From contig CAJWQX010000001.1 in the NCBI GenBank assembly GCA_913045265.1, forward strand, positions 40,385-104,384: 64,000 nucleotides of DNA, written 5' to 3'. Of this stretch, positions 45,880 through 54,714 are shown piece after piece. Numbering within the stretch: position 1 is the stretch's first letter; every line of letters starts with the position of its first letter. The notes under the pieces are model-generated. The model saw only the letters and a list, made by a program, of their open reading frames with translations. It was not told the DNA's origin and did no database searches. Both the position numbers and the translations under genes were made by a program. This stretch comes from UBA11889 sp002313255 (GTDB taxonomy: Bacteria; Pseudomonadota; Gammaproteobacteria; Pseudomonadales; Azotimanducaceae).

Positions 45880-46524
45880 CTAGTCAACTCGGGTAACGTT
45901 GTATACCTCAACCAGTTTTGCCGGCGGATTCGAATAGAACTCCGCAAAAAATGTCGACACCTCGTCGCTTGAGCCGGTGTCTTGAAACTTGGCCCAATCG
46001 GCCCATGTGTCAAACGACATCAAGTAATGCAGGCGACCCATCTGGTCCATATTGATCCCCACCGACGCACCGAGTTTTTCGTGCAATAGCTGAGCTGTGG
46101 TAGCAGAGTCAATCATCTGGGCGCGTCGTCCTGGAAACGCTTCCCAAACAAAGACTTGGTAAACCTTAGATGGCAGCATCGGTGTTACTTGATTGATCAA
46201 GTAGTGAGACTCTAAAGTTGCGGCAGGAGTCGCGCCGATCTTCTGAGCGAAATTCGTCCATTCGTCACTTGCTTCCAGTTTTTCCTGGAAAGCGGCCCAC
46301 TCGACCCAGTTCTTGTGCGCGGTCGCATAGTGAAGTCGGCCCTGGCGGTCTGTTGCCACGACAACCTGCCCACCAAGCTTCAGATGGATGCTTCGCGCTT
46401 CTGACGCGTGTTGCATCAACTGGGCCGAGCTCCCCGGTATAGCCTTCCATAACCGAACCTCTAGCACGTCCGCAAACACGCAGCTCGATACAAACGTAAT
46501 AAGAAAAAGTGACTTCATTTTCAT
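45880..46524 (-). CDS. Secreted tandem-duplicated small-barrel protein (NIPSNAP-like)
   Basis: 214 residues with a signal peptide (about 18 residues). Two similar halves are visible: V-R-L-W-K-A-I-P-G-S-S-A-Q-L ... G-R-L-H-Y-A-T and V-F-V-W-E-A-F-P-G-R-R-A-Q-M ... G-R-L-H-Y-L-M, each with H-(L/E)-K-L-G and W-(V/A)-x-W-A-x-F-Q. This matches the ferredoxin-like dimeric alpha/beta barrels of the NIPSNAP type, here fused in tandem. No catalytic residues stand out. Function unknown. Confidence 0.65.
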   Translation of the reverse strand: MKMKSLFLITFVSSCVFADVLEVRLWKAIPGSSAQLMQHASEARSIHLKLGGQVVVATDRQGRLHYATAHKNWVEWAAFQEKLEASDEWTNFAQKIGATPAATLESHYLINQVTPMLPSKVYQVFVWEAFPGRRAQMIDSATTAQLLHEKLGASVGINMDQMGRLHYLMSFDTWADWAKFQDTGSSDEVSTFFAEFYSNPPAKLVEVYNVTRVD

Positions 46525-46723
46525 TGAGATTTACCCCTAATAAGTCATGTCTCGATATGGGTGGCGACCGGTGCGACCGTGTACAGCCCACAAATCGTCC
46601 CACCCCTGTGCGGCATATTAACCACCGATTGAAGGGTTCGACCAATGACAAACTTATCCATCGTGGGAACTCCCTATAATCGGGAGGTTGAACCAATCCC
46701 ACTCTCCGACGAGCGAGGTGCGT

Positions 46724-47812
46724 ATGAAAATCACAGACATCACCAATACCCCCCTGACCACGGGAAAGGGGTTGTTACGAATACTCACAGACACGGGAGT
46801 CGAAGGATGGGCAGAAGCACCGGGCCGCAACGGCAAGGTGTTCAACGCGTATCTGGAAACCGCCATCAAACCTGCACTGTTAGGAGAAGATCCGAGACCC
46901 ATTCACCGGCATTGGGACACCCTCGCGCTTGGCCGAGAAGAACGGATGTACAAACTCCCAGGGTGGGTCGTCGGCACGGTCGACGTTGCCCTCTGGGATC
47001 TACTTGGTAAGGAAACCGGCCTCCCCGTCTATACCTTGATGGGCGGCGCTGCTCGAAAGTCAGTGCCGCTATACTGGAGCACCGGATCGGGCTGGCGAAT
47101 GCAGCCAAAAGAGATGCTACAACTCGTCAAAGAGGGTTGGTCGATGGGATTCCGCGCTTTTAAGATCCGCATGGATTGGCGCGGCTGGCGACAAGACGCT
47201 GATCCCGACAAAGACTTCCAACTGTTCGAAACCGTTCGTGAATTTCTACCCGCCGGTGTGTACCTTGGCTTTGATGCGAACAACGGTTACTCCGTCTCCA
47301 CCGCGATACAACAGGGACGTCGTTTCGAGGCTCTCGGGATCGATCATTTCGAGGAACCCATTCCACACAATGACTTGACTGGTTTGCGGCAGGTTGCCGA
47401 CGCGTTGGATGTCGCTGTATCGGCTGGCGAACAAGACGCGTTTCGCTGGTGGTTCCAGCAACTGATCGATCTCGGGAATCCAGACATCCTGCAACCCGAT
47501 ATTCTTAATGCCGGTGGACCAACCGAAGTCAAACGCATCTACGACATGGCCACGACGCTCGACAAACCGGTCATGCCCCACAGTCCACAAGCGGGTATCA
47601 ACTCGATGGCGTCACTGCACGCGTACGTTACGGTTCAAAATGCAACCCGGCCACACGAATTTTCCACCGAGTTCTCCGGACCTCTGGACGACGTTGCGGA
47701 ACTGTATGGCGACAGCGTCATTCCCAAAGACGGGTGCATGAAACTGTCTGACCGACCCGGTCTCGGCATCGAGCTCAATGAAGCCGCTGTGGCCCGGTTG
47801 ACGTACAAATAA
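46724..47812 (+). CDS. Enolase-superfamily enzyme (MR/MLE)
   Basis: 362 residues from ATG 46724, with GAGGT five bases upstream; the open frame reaches 46688 at TTG. Barrel motifs: F-K-I-R-M-D (Lys catalytic candidate), metal ligands in F-D-A-N-N, F-E-E-P and A-G-E-Q, and a histidine in M-P-H-S-P. The N-terminal capping domain is shorter than in 41591-42730, and the two are only distantly related. It is followed after 12 bp by another enolase-superfamily gene, so both probably work on one sugar acid or its breakdown products. Confidence 0.85.
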   Translation: MKITDITNTPLTTGKGLLRILTDTGVEGWAEAPGRNGKVFNAYLETAIKPALLGEDPRPIHRHWDTLALGREERMYKLPGWVVGTVDVALWDLLGKETGLPVYTLMGGAARKSVPLYWSTGSGWRMQPKEMLQLVKEGWSMGFRAFKIRMDWRGWRQDADPDKDFQLFETVREFLPAGVYLGFDANNGYSVSTAIQQGRRFEALGIDHFEEPIPHNDLTGLRQVADALDVAVSAGEQDAFRWWFQQLIDLGNPDILQPDILNAGGPTEVKRIYDMATTLDKPVMPHSPQAGINSMASLHAYVTVQNATRPHEFSTEFSGPLDDVAELYGDSVIPKDGCMKLSDRPGLGIELNEAAVARLTYK

Positions 47813-47824
47813 CAGGACTTCCCT

Positions 47825-49024
47825 ATGAAAATCGTCGATATCAAACCGTACGTCATCGCCACGCCGCCTCCGCATCACGGCGGCCGCTATTGGACACTCG
47901 TCAAACTCACCACCGACAATGGCATCGAAGGGATCGGCGAAGCGTACAAGGTGCCCTTCCACCCGCTCACGGTGGCACGCCTGATGGAAGATATCGGCGA
48001 AACTTACGTGATCGATTCAGACCCGTTTCAGGTGGAACGGCTCTGGCGAACGGTATATTACGGGGACGGCTACGAATCCCACGACCACCACCAACACCCA
48101 GACCACACCGTGATGGGTGTCCTCAGCGCAATTGAAATGGCCTGCTGGGACATCATCGGTAAAGCCCTCGATCAACCCATCTACAACCTCCTGGGTGGGC
48201 GGTACCATGAGCGACTACGTTCTTACACCTATCTCTACCCCGCCGATGGCAGCTCCGATCGGCGTTCACCTCATACCGATCCCGACCTGGCCGGCGAACG
48301 TGCGGCTGCTTATCTTGAGGAGGGTTTTACAGCGGTCAAGTTCGACCCACTAATCGACGTTATGGGAAACGAGGATCCCAGGGAACCGCCGCTTGATCGG
48401 TTAGACAACGCCGAAGCGGTGGTTCGAAGTGTGCGCGAGGCGCTCGGCGGACGTGGCGACATCCTGATCGGGACACATGGTCAATCGACCACGTCGGGGG
48501 CAATCCGCTTTGCCAGACGGATCGAAAAGTACGATCCCCTTTGGTTCGAGGAGCCCGTACCGCCTGAAAACCGAGACGAGATGGTGAGAGTCGCATCCGC
48601 GACAAGCATTCCTATAGCAACCGGCGAACGCCTAACCACCAAATTCGAATTCCGTGAACTTCTCGAAAAACAGGCCGCCGCTATCCTACAAATGGCGCTC
48701 GGACGGGTTGGTGGTATTTTAGAAGCTAAAAAAATAGCTGCTATGGCCGAGGCTTATTACGCTCAGATCGCGCCACACTTGTATTGCGGACCCATCGAAG
48801 CTGCTGCAAATATCCAAATCGATACTTGTAGCCCCAACTTCCTTATCCAAGAAAGCATTGGCCGCTTTGACGGCTTTCATGCTGACATCCTAAAAAAACC
48901 AATCGAGTGGGAAAGCGGCTACATCATTCCTTCCAAAGATCCAGGCTTAGGCGTGGAGTTAAACGAAGAAGTCGCCGTACAACACCTCTATGAGGAAGCC
49001 GATGCGCGTACTCATAACGAATGA
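47825..49024 (+). CDS. Enolase-superfamily dehydratase, paralogue of 41591 gene
   Basis: 399 residues from ATG 47825 with AGGA six bases upstream. Catalytic-lysine segment A-V-K-F-D-P-L, metal motifs F-E-E-P and T-G-E-R, and P-H-L-Y-C-G-P, as in the protein at 41591-42730, with the same unusual I-G-T-H-G-Q. An insertion around G-S-S-D-R-R-S-P-H and a C-terminal extension distinguish it. The last 23 nt overlap the SurE gene, indicating coupled translation. Confidence 0.87.
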   Translation: MKIVDIKPYVIATPPPHHGGRYWTLVKLTTDNGIEGIGEAYKVPFHPLTVARLMEDIGETYVIDSDPFQVERLWRTVYYGDGYESHDHHQHPDHTVMGVLSAIEMACWDIIGKALDQPIYNLLGGRYHERLRSYTYLYPADGSSDRRSPHTDPDLAGERAAAYLEEGFTAVKFDPLIDVMGNEDPREPPLDRLDNAEAVVRSVREALGGRGDILIGTHGQSTTSGAIRFARRIEKYDPLWFEEPVPPENRDEMVRVASATSIPIATGERLTTKFEFRELLEKQAAAILQMALGRVGGILEAKKIAAMAEAYYAQIAPHLYCGPIEAAANIQIDTCSPNFLIQESIGRFDGFHADILKKPIEWESGYIIPSKDPGLGVELNEEVAVQHLYEEADARTHNE

Positions 49025-49826
49025 TGACGGCATCCAAAGCCCAGGTATCCGAGAACTATCGCTTCGCATCGAAAACGCCGGACACGACGTTGTCGTGGTC
49101 GCGCCCGATCACGATGCTTCTGGCACCGGCACGTCCTTGGGACGTATTTCGTCCGAAGAGCCCGTGCATGTGTCCCAACACTCGATCACCGGACTGCGTG
49201 CCGAAGCCTATGGTATCTCGGGGTCGCCGGCACTTTGCGTTGTGGCGGGATACCTCGAAGCTTTTGGTCCTGTCCCCGATCTTGTAGTTTCCGGGATCAA
49301 TGCCGGACTAAATACTGGCCGTTCAACCCTCCACAGCGGAACCGTCGGTGCTGCGCTGGCGGCTCAAAATTTTGGGATCCGCGGAATTGCGGTCAGCCTA
49401 GACCGCTCCACCGAGTGGCAATGGGAAACCGCTGCACAAATTACGCTCGAGGTCTTACCCAGCATCGTTTCCGGTCCTGCCCGTAGCGCCTTCAACGTCA
49501 ACGTACCCGGCGTTCCGAGACAAGACGTGATCGGCATTCGGTGGGCGGGACTCGCAAAGTTCGGGTCGGTACGCAGTGCAATTTCATCGGCGGGTACCGA
49601 ACAACTCGACTTCCACCTCGTCGAGACCGGTTACCTCCCCGACGAGACGACGGACCTCGGAACCGTCCGCGCCGGATACGCATCCATTACTTCTCTTCAT
49701 GGGGTCGTTGAAGTCTGGAATGCCGACGCGAAAGCCGGGCAGCGTTTTGAATCCTCTTGCGTTTTACCTGGTGCATCTGCGGGCGACACGTTATCTCCAG
49801 CCCGTTCTGTGCTCGAAGATTCCTGA
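49002..49826 (+). CDS. surE: 5'/3'-nucleotidase SurE
   Basis: 274 residues from ATG 49002, which has GAGGA just upstream; ATG 48990 would add four. The N-terminal V-L-I-T-N-D-D-G gives the metal-binding Asp-Asp pair, then V-V-A-P-D-H-D-A-S-G-T-G (the usual P-x-x-x-x-S-G loop) and V-S-G-I-N-x-G-x-N near residue 100. SurE dephosphorylates nucleoside 5'- or 3'-monophosphates and short polyphosphate. In most proteobacteria it lies in a surE-pcm-nlpD-rpoS block; here it overlaps a sugar-acid dehydratase gene instead. Confidence 0.93.
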   Translation: MRVLITNDDGIQSPGIRELSLRIENAGHDVVVVAPDHDASGTGTSLGRISSEEPVHVSQHSITGLRAEAYGISGSPALCVVAGYLEAFGPVPDLVVSGINAGLNTGRSTLHSGTVGAALAAQNFGIRGIAVSLDRSTEWQWETAAQITLEVLPSIVSGPARSAFNVNVPGVPRQDVIGIRWAGLAKFGSVRSAISSAGTEQLDFHLVETGYLPDETTDLGTVRAGYASITSLHGVVEVWNADAKAGQRFESSCVLPGASAGDTLSPARSVLEDS

Positions 49827-49924
49827 AGGTGGCAAACCAAATTCGATAGCACACAAAGCTTTTAGACCAGGCCGTTTTTTTTCGGGTTATGCTTCCTCAA
49901 TCGTTGGGTAAGGATTCGCGAACC

Positions 49925-50290
49925 ATGGCTATCGGGCAGGTCACGCCTATCTTGCGGATATTCGATGAGGTCAAAGCACGGGAGTTCTACCTTGAATTTC
50001 TCGGTTTCACCCTTAATTTTGAACACCGTTTCAATGACAACGCCCCCCTTTATATGGGGATCCAGCGAGACGATTGCGAGTTGCATCTGTCCGAGCACCA
50101 TGGAGATGCGACCCCAGGATCCCATGTACGTATTGACACAACACACTTGGGGGCGTTCCAACAGGAACTCGCTGCAAAAGACTATAAGTACAACCGCCCC
50201 GGCATCGAGAAAGGCCCAGCGGGCGACGAAGTGGCCGTGATTGATCCGTTCGGCAATCGGTTAACGTTCACCAATACGCACTGTGGTTGA
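49925..50290 (+). CDS. VOC/glyoxalase-superfamily protein
   Basis: 121 residues from ATG 49925 (AAGGA upstream). Two beta-alpha-beta-beta-beta modules, with P-I-L-R-I-F-D-E at the start, Y-L-E-F-L-G-F, L-H-L-S-E-H-H-G-D, and D-P-F-G-N-R-L-T-F at the end. This fits the bleomycin-resistance-like and glyoxalase family, whose members bind metals or sequester small ligands. Function open. It starts about 100 bp after SurE. Confidence 0.78.
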   Translation: MAIGQVTPILRIFDEVKAREFYLEFLGFTLNFEHRFNDNAPLYMGIQRDDCELHLSEHHGDATPGSHVRIDTTHLGAFQQELAAKDYKYNRPGIEKGPAGDEVAVIDPFGNRLTFTNTHCG

Positions 50291-50308
50291 ACCGCGCCAG
50301 GACGCATT

Positions 50309-51712
50309 ATGAAAAATATTGTCCTATTAATTACCGATACATTTCGGTACGACAACCTGGAGGATCGAGCGCGACGACCGATTCGAACACCCGAACTCGA
50401 TGCGTTCAGTCGACAGCGTGGTACCAGTATCGAGGGCTTTCATACCGGAAGCTTCCCGACGATTCCGCATCGTACGGATGTTGCAACGAGCAAACTCGGC
50501 TGGCCGCATTTCCCGTGGCAGCCCATCGACCTCAGCAGTCGTAACCACATTGCCAGATTGCTTGGGAGACAAGGGTACATCTCGCAATTAATCTGTGACT
50601 GCCCGCACCTTTTCAACGCTCGGTTTCAACAATCATTCACCGCCGCCTTCCAACACCGTGGACAGGAGGGTGATAAGCATTTGCTCCACCTAAACGATGA
50701 CATCCCTGTCGTCATGCCGCACGAGAAAACGCGACGTGTGCCGAGTTTTCGAGGCAGCACACTTGCAGACACTCATCGTTGGATCAATCGAGACGTGACG
50801 ACGGAAGCCGGAACCTTCAGCGCGCGTACTGCATCAACGACGGTGCAGTGGCTGGAAGAGAACTATCAAGCCGATCCTTTTTTCCTCTGGGTCGACTTCT
50901 TCGATCCTCACGAGCCATGGGACGCGCCAGAATACCTGGTTAAACGATACGACCCGGAATATACCGGGACTCCTATGATCCACTGCAATTATGGACCAGC
51001 AACAGACTACACCGAAGCCGAACTCCGAAATCTTTGGGCACACTATGCCGCTGAAACAGAACTCGTTGACCGACACATTGGGCGCGTTCTACAGAAGCTC
51101 GACGACCTAGAACTTTGGGACGACACCATTGTCGTTATTACGAGCGATCACGGCACAAGCATTGGCGAACATAATCGCACCGGTAAAAGCAATATCTGCG
51201 ACCATGACGAGCGCTACTGGCCGATCTATCCGGAAGTCAGCCATGTGCCATTCCTTATCGGCGGCGGAGAAATTCCTGCCGGCGTGAGCCTTCAAATGCT
51301 TGCACAGCCAGTCGACATCCTGCCTACATTGGCCGAGTTAGCAGACGTTAACCTTGATCCAAGAGAACCATTTGAAGGTATTAGTTTTGCGTCCTGCCTT
51401 CGCGATGGGACGGAAAACCACCGTGAACTTTCGGTCACGGGTGGCTTCGTCAAACCGACTGCTGACGGGATGGTTCCACCGGAAAGCACCACGCCCTGGG
51501 TCACTGATGGTCGTTGGGGCTTCGCACCCGTCGGCCATAATGGGCCAGCTGAACTATTCGACCTGTCGGTGGATCCGTTCGCAGAACAGGATGTCGCTGC
51601 CGATCACACCGACGTTACGGGATCACTTTTTGATGGCTTCATCGATCACTTGCAAAAGCACAATGCAAGCAAGGAACTCGTCAAATGCTGGACAAATAAT
51701 AACGCTGATTAG
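50309..51712 (+). CDS. Sulfatase-fold hydrolase lacking the formylglycine motif
   Basis: 467 residues. The alkaline-phosphatase/sulfatase fold is clear: N-I-V-L-L-I-T-D-T-F-R near the start and T-S-D-H-G-T-S-I-G-E-H later, with the metal ligands. Where sulfatases carry C/S-x-P-x-R for formylglycine, this protein has G-S-F-P-T-I-P-H-R, which resembles the nucleophile-threonine F-P-T motif of nucleotide pyrophosphatase/phosphodiesterases. It may therefore cleave phosphate esters or use Ser/Thr directly. It is convergent with the typical sulfatase; the two stops overlap by 4 nt. Confidence 0.85.
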   Translation: MKNIVLLITDTFRYDNLEDRARRPIRTPELDAFSRQRGTSIEGFHTGSFPTIPHRTDVATSKLGWPHFPWQPIDLSSRNHIARLLGRQGYISQLICDCPHLFNARFQQSFTAAFQHRGQEGDKHLLHLNDDIPVVMPHEKTRRVPSFRGSTLADTHRWINRDVTTEAGTFSARTASTTVQWLEENYQADPFFLWVDFFDPHEPWDAPEYLVKRYDPEYTGTPMIHCNYGPATDYTEAELRNLWAHYAAETELVDRHIGRVLQKLDDLELWDDTIVVITSDHGTSIGEHNRTGKSNICDHDERYWPIYPEVSHVPFLIGGGEIPAGVSLQMLAQPVDILPTLAELADVNLDPREPFEGISFASCLRDGTENHRELSVTGGFVKPTADGMVPPESTTPWVTDGRWGFAPVGHNGPAELFDLSVDPFAEQDVAADHTDVTGSLFDGFIDHLQKHNASKELVKCWTNNNAD

Positions 51713-53064
51713 GTAGTGCGCCCGGTTGTGCCTTGACGCTCGACGCTGAACTCTCGGTCCCATCGCTCCTCTACTTGGCGGCGCCACGCCTCAGCCGTCT
51801 CCCGCAACTCATTTACCAAGTCGGGGTGGTCATTGATTCTATTTGTTCCCTCGGCGGGGTCGAGATCCAGATTCGCGAGAAATACCTTATCCGCGTCCTC
51901 CACGCCCTCCACAAGCTCCCCGTTTAACACCAATTTCCACGGGCCTCTGCGGATGCTCGTCTGTTTGCCCATCTCCCAAAAAAGATCACGCTCAATGGGC
52001 GGCGCTAATCCTGAGAGGTAGCGAGCTTGGGATACCCCATCCAACTCCATGCCGTTGATGTCAATCTCCAACCACTCACACAGCGTAGGTAAGACATCAA
52101 CGGAACAAAACGGCGTCGCAATCTCTTGGCCCGCGGGCACAACGCCTGGAAAATGAACGATTCCAGGAACCCGTACGCCGCCTTCGAACAAACTAAATTT
52201 ATGGCCTTTTAGCCCACCGGCTGTGCCACCGTAGTATGGATCTTGGTTGCCGTCGAGCCAGTTACGACTTTCGCGTGACGGCCCATTGTCCGACGTAAAA
52301 AAGGTGCACGTGGTGTCGGTGAGACCCTGTCGATCTACCTCAGCTAATATCGCACCAATTCCATCGTCAACCGCACTAATCATGGCTGCCATCACCTGAC
52401 GATCCCATGGTAGATGATGGAATCTATCCATATATTCCTTCGGGGCGTGCATCGGATAGTGCGGAGCGTTGTATGGGACATAAAGGAAAAATGGTTTATC
52501 GTCCTCACAGGCTTGACGAATAGCGCTTACGGCCCGCTGCGTAATTACTTCGGTCAGATATTCACCGTTTCGCCAAATTTCATGATTGTTGTCCCACAGA
52601 TCGTGGGTCGGATTGAGCGCGGGTCCCGGCCGATTCATACCCCAATAAAAAATATGACTATAAAAATCCACGCACCCGGCCAAGAAACCAAACCAATCGT
52701 CGAAGCCATGATCATGCGGCCGACAACCGTCAGCGAGTCCAAGGTGCCATTTACCGCTCATGATGGTTCGATAATTCGACTGGCGCAGCAAACGCGCTAA
52801 CGAAGGCACGTGTGCTGGCAATCCGGTAGCCGTTCTGTGTCCCGCAAGTATGGACCGAACACCCGCGTTACCCGGGTATCTTCCCGTCAATAGTGCTGCT
52901 CGTGACGGTGAGCAGACGGGCGAATTCGAGTACCAGCACGAAAAACGTGCGCCTCCGCTTGCAAGTCGATCAAGGTGCGGAGTTCGGAAATCGGTGGCAC
53001 CCATGCAACTTAAGTCACCGTATCCTTGATCATCGGTCATGATTAATATGACGTTTTTCGTCAT
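51709..53064 (-). CDS. Formylglycine-dependent sulfatase (Cys type)
   Basis: 451 residues. The active-site motif C-S-P-S-R-A-A-L-L-T-G is at about residues 51-61, with I-M-T-D-D-Q-G at the start giving metal-binding aspartates, and G-K-W-H-L-G following. The Cys must be converted to formylglycine by the FGE enzyme, which is not in this window. Substrates in marine bacteria are often sulfated polysaccharides or steroid and aryl sulfates. No signal peptide is visible, suggesting a cytoplasmic enzyme or one with a missed N-terminus. Confidence 0.92.
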   Translation of the reverse strand: MTKNVILIMTDDQGYGDLSCMGATDFRTPHLDRLASGGARFSCWYSNSPVCSPSRAALLTGRYPGNAGVRSILAGHRTATGLPAHVPSLARLLRQSNYRTIMSGKWHLGLADGCRPHDHGFDDWFGFLAGCVDFYSHIFYWGMNRPGPALNPTHDLWDNNHEIWRNGEYLTEVITQRAVSAIRQACEDDKPFFLYVPYNAPHYPMHAPKEYMDRFHHLPWDRQVMAAMISAVDDGIGAILAEVDRQGLTDTTCTFFTSDNGPSRESRNWLDGNQDPYYGGTAGGLKGHKFSLFEGGVRVPGIVHFPGVVPAGQEIATPFCSVDVLPTLCEWLEIDINGMELDGVSQARYLSGLAPPIERDLFWEMGKQTSIRRGPWKLVLNGELVEGVEDADKVFLANLDLDPAEGTNRINDHPDLVNELRETAEAWRRQVEERWDREFSVERQGTTGRTT

Positions 53065-53348
53065 GCGTCCTCCTTACTTAGTTACGCTTCCTGACGGGAT
53101 CAGCGTCCAAATTCTAAAAAGCGTTAACGCCATCCGGCTTACGAAGATCGAAGTCGGATTTCAACCTTTCTACCACCCGCATTTAATTGCAACCGCATTC
53201 TCGCGCCTTCGTTTTAAATCCGCGCACCGATCGGCGACTGAGCACCAATCCGGTTCCAAAAAAACCTAGCGACTTTCCCTAAACGTCCGCACAAGAATCC
53301 GTTATGCTGGTGAAGACTTATAAATCCATATAGGGATTGGGAACTGTT

Positions 53349-53582
53349 ATGAACAAGCGTTTGTTATCAGTACTGGTTTCTGGATTACTGGCATTCACCG
53401 TCTTAGCAGGGCCTGGAGTTTATGCCGCCGACGGCGCCAATGATCCCGAAAAAAGGGTCTGTAAAAAAATGAAAGACTCCAGTAGCCACATGCCCCGACG
53501 TATCTGCAAAAGGCAGAAAGATTGGGACAAATTACTCAAGGAAGCGAAAGAAGCGAAAGCGCGTTCCAGCGGCAGTCGCTGA
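53349..53582 (+). CDS. Small secreted cationic protein, unknown
   Basis: 77 residues from ATG 53349 with a signal peptide (L-L-A-F-T-V-L-A-G, cleavage after V-Y-A-A). The mature 47 residues are strongly basic, with two cysteines (C-K-K-M-K and I-C-K-R-Q-K) and a helical K/E/A-rich end. The upstream TTG at 53337 is less likely. It could be a surface or DNA-binding-like peptide, or a toxin-like product, but nothing identifies it. A small AATCC/GGATT inverted repeat lies just before its start. Confidence 0.55.
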   Translation: MNKRLLSVLVSGLLAFTVLAGPGVYAADGANDPEKRVCKKMKDSSSHMPRRICKRQKDWDKLLKEAKEAKARSSGSR

Positions 53583-53708
53583 ACTTCTAACCAGCTCCCG
53601 TTTAGACATGTCGCGCGACACATTGTCCATGCGGCATGGGTTTCGTAGGCGTTGCCAAACCCTCGTCTCACTGAACCGCAGGGGCTCCCTCAGTTTGCTT
53701 AGGCCCTG

Positions 53709-54137
53709 TCACGATTGACGCAAAGGAACTAGCTCAGTAAGGATGCCGCCCGCCGTCTTCGGATGGAAAAATGCTGCGGTAATCGACGCCGGGTCCGGAC
53801 CTCCAAGCTCAATCTGTTGTAATCCCTGCTCTCGAAGCCGTGCGGCTTCCTCTTCAACGTCGTCACACGCGTATCCCCAGTGGTGCAATCCAGCGCCAAA
53901 ACGTTGTAGATATTTATATGTCCCTGCCTCAGGTACGACGGGGACGAGCACCTCGATCATCGTTTCTCCAGTACCTACCTGGAACATGTAATTGTGCGTT
54001 CCTTCGGGCGCAAAATAAGCCCCGTCCGGAAGTGGCGTGGTGGATGCTAGTGGAAACCCAAGTTTTGCATCGAGTATGCCGAGCGCTTGTTCGATGTTGG
54101 GTGCAACGATACCGATGTGGTCAAGTCGTACGATCAT
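53709..54137 (-). CDS. Methylmalonyl-CoA-epimerase-like VOC protein
   Basis: 142 residues. The N-terminus R-L-D-H-I-G-I-V-A-P-N-I gives a metal-binding His, then I-E-V-L-V-P-V and G-L-H-H-W-G-Y-A, and a C-terminal glutamate in L-T-E-L-V-P. This is the pattern of methylmalonyl-CoA epimerase, which interconverts the 2R/2S forms with Co, but other VOC proteins share it. No methylmalonyl-CoA mutase or propionyl-CoA carboxylase gene is nearby. Confidence 0.78.
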   Translation of the reverse strand: MIVRLDHIGIVAPNIEQALGILDAKLGFPLASTTPLPDGAYFAPEGTHNYMFQVGTGETMIEVLVPVVPEAGTYKYLQRFGAGLHHWGYACDDVEEEAARLREQGLQQIELGGPDPASITAAFFHPKTAGGILTELVPLRQS

Positions 54138-54252
54138 AAGATCCCTCCGTTTCTGACATCCATCCTAACCGACCAAAAAACAAACAACCTAACCCTCACT
54201 TGAAATCAGTGTCACGAATTTCGCGTTGTCTCACCTGCGACCCTGATTCCCC

Positions 54253-54561
54253 CTAGTGCACTGGCCCGATGCCGTAATACCGCGTGCCATCGAATCGAGC
54301 AAAGTACTCGCCCAACGCTGGATGGTTAATTTGGTTCAACAGCGTGCTCTGGACCAGGTGACGTTCAGCAACATAGGTCGTGTGCGTCGCTCCATCTACC
54401 AATACGTGGTACCAAGGGCGATTCTTCGGCGGACGACTTCGTGCAACTTGTTCATACCATTCATCAGAAAGACTGAAAACCTGATCCACGCCGAACACCA
54501 CTCCCCGGTAACCAACCTTTTTGTGTTCAACAATTTGACCGACAAAAAAGGCCGCGTTCAT
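54253..54561 (-). CDS. hspQ: HspQ (YccV-like) heat-shock/hemimethylated-DNA-binding protein
   Basis: 102 residues. Diagnostic motifs: F-x-V-G-Q-I-V-E-H-K-K-V-G-Y-R-G-V-V-F-G near the start, P-W-Y-H-V-L-V-D-G-A in the middle and Y-V-A-E-R-H-L at the end. HspQ is a small cytoplasmic specificity factor for the Lon protease and binds hemimethylated DNA. The length is normal. It indicates a proteobacterial host. Confidence 0.9.
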   Translation of the reverse strand: MNAAFFVGQIVEHKKVGYRGVVFGVDQVFSLSDEWYEQVARSRPPKNRPWYHVLVDGATHTTYVAERHLVQSTLLNQINHPALGEYFARFDGTRYYGIGPVH

Positions 54562-54714
54562 GACGTTCCGCTACCGACGCAATCGGGTCGCATTATCCGT
54601 AATACAACTCGTCAAGCATAACTTGCCTTGGAACCTGGCAAGACCGAACAACGTTAGAAAGTTAAGCCCTACGGCAATATCGCGTATGCTCAAAAAAAGT
54701 TCGTCGGACCAACG

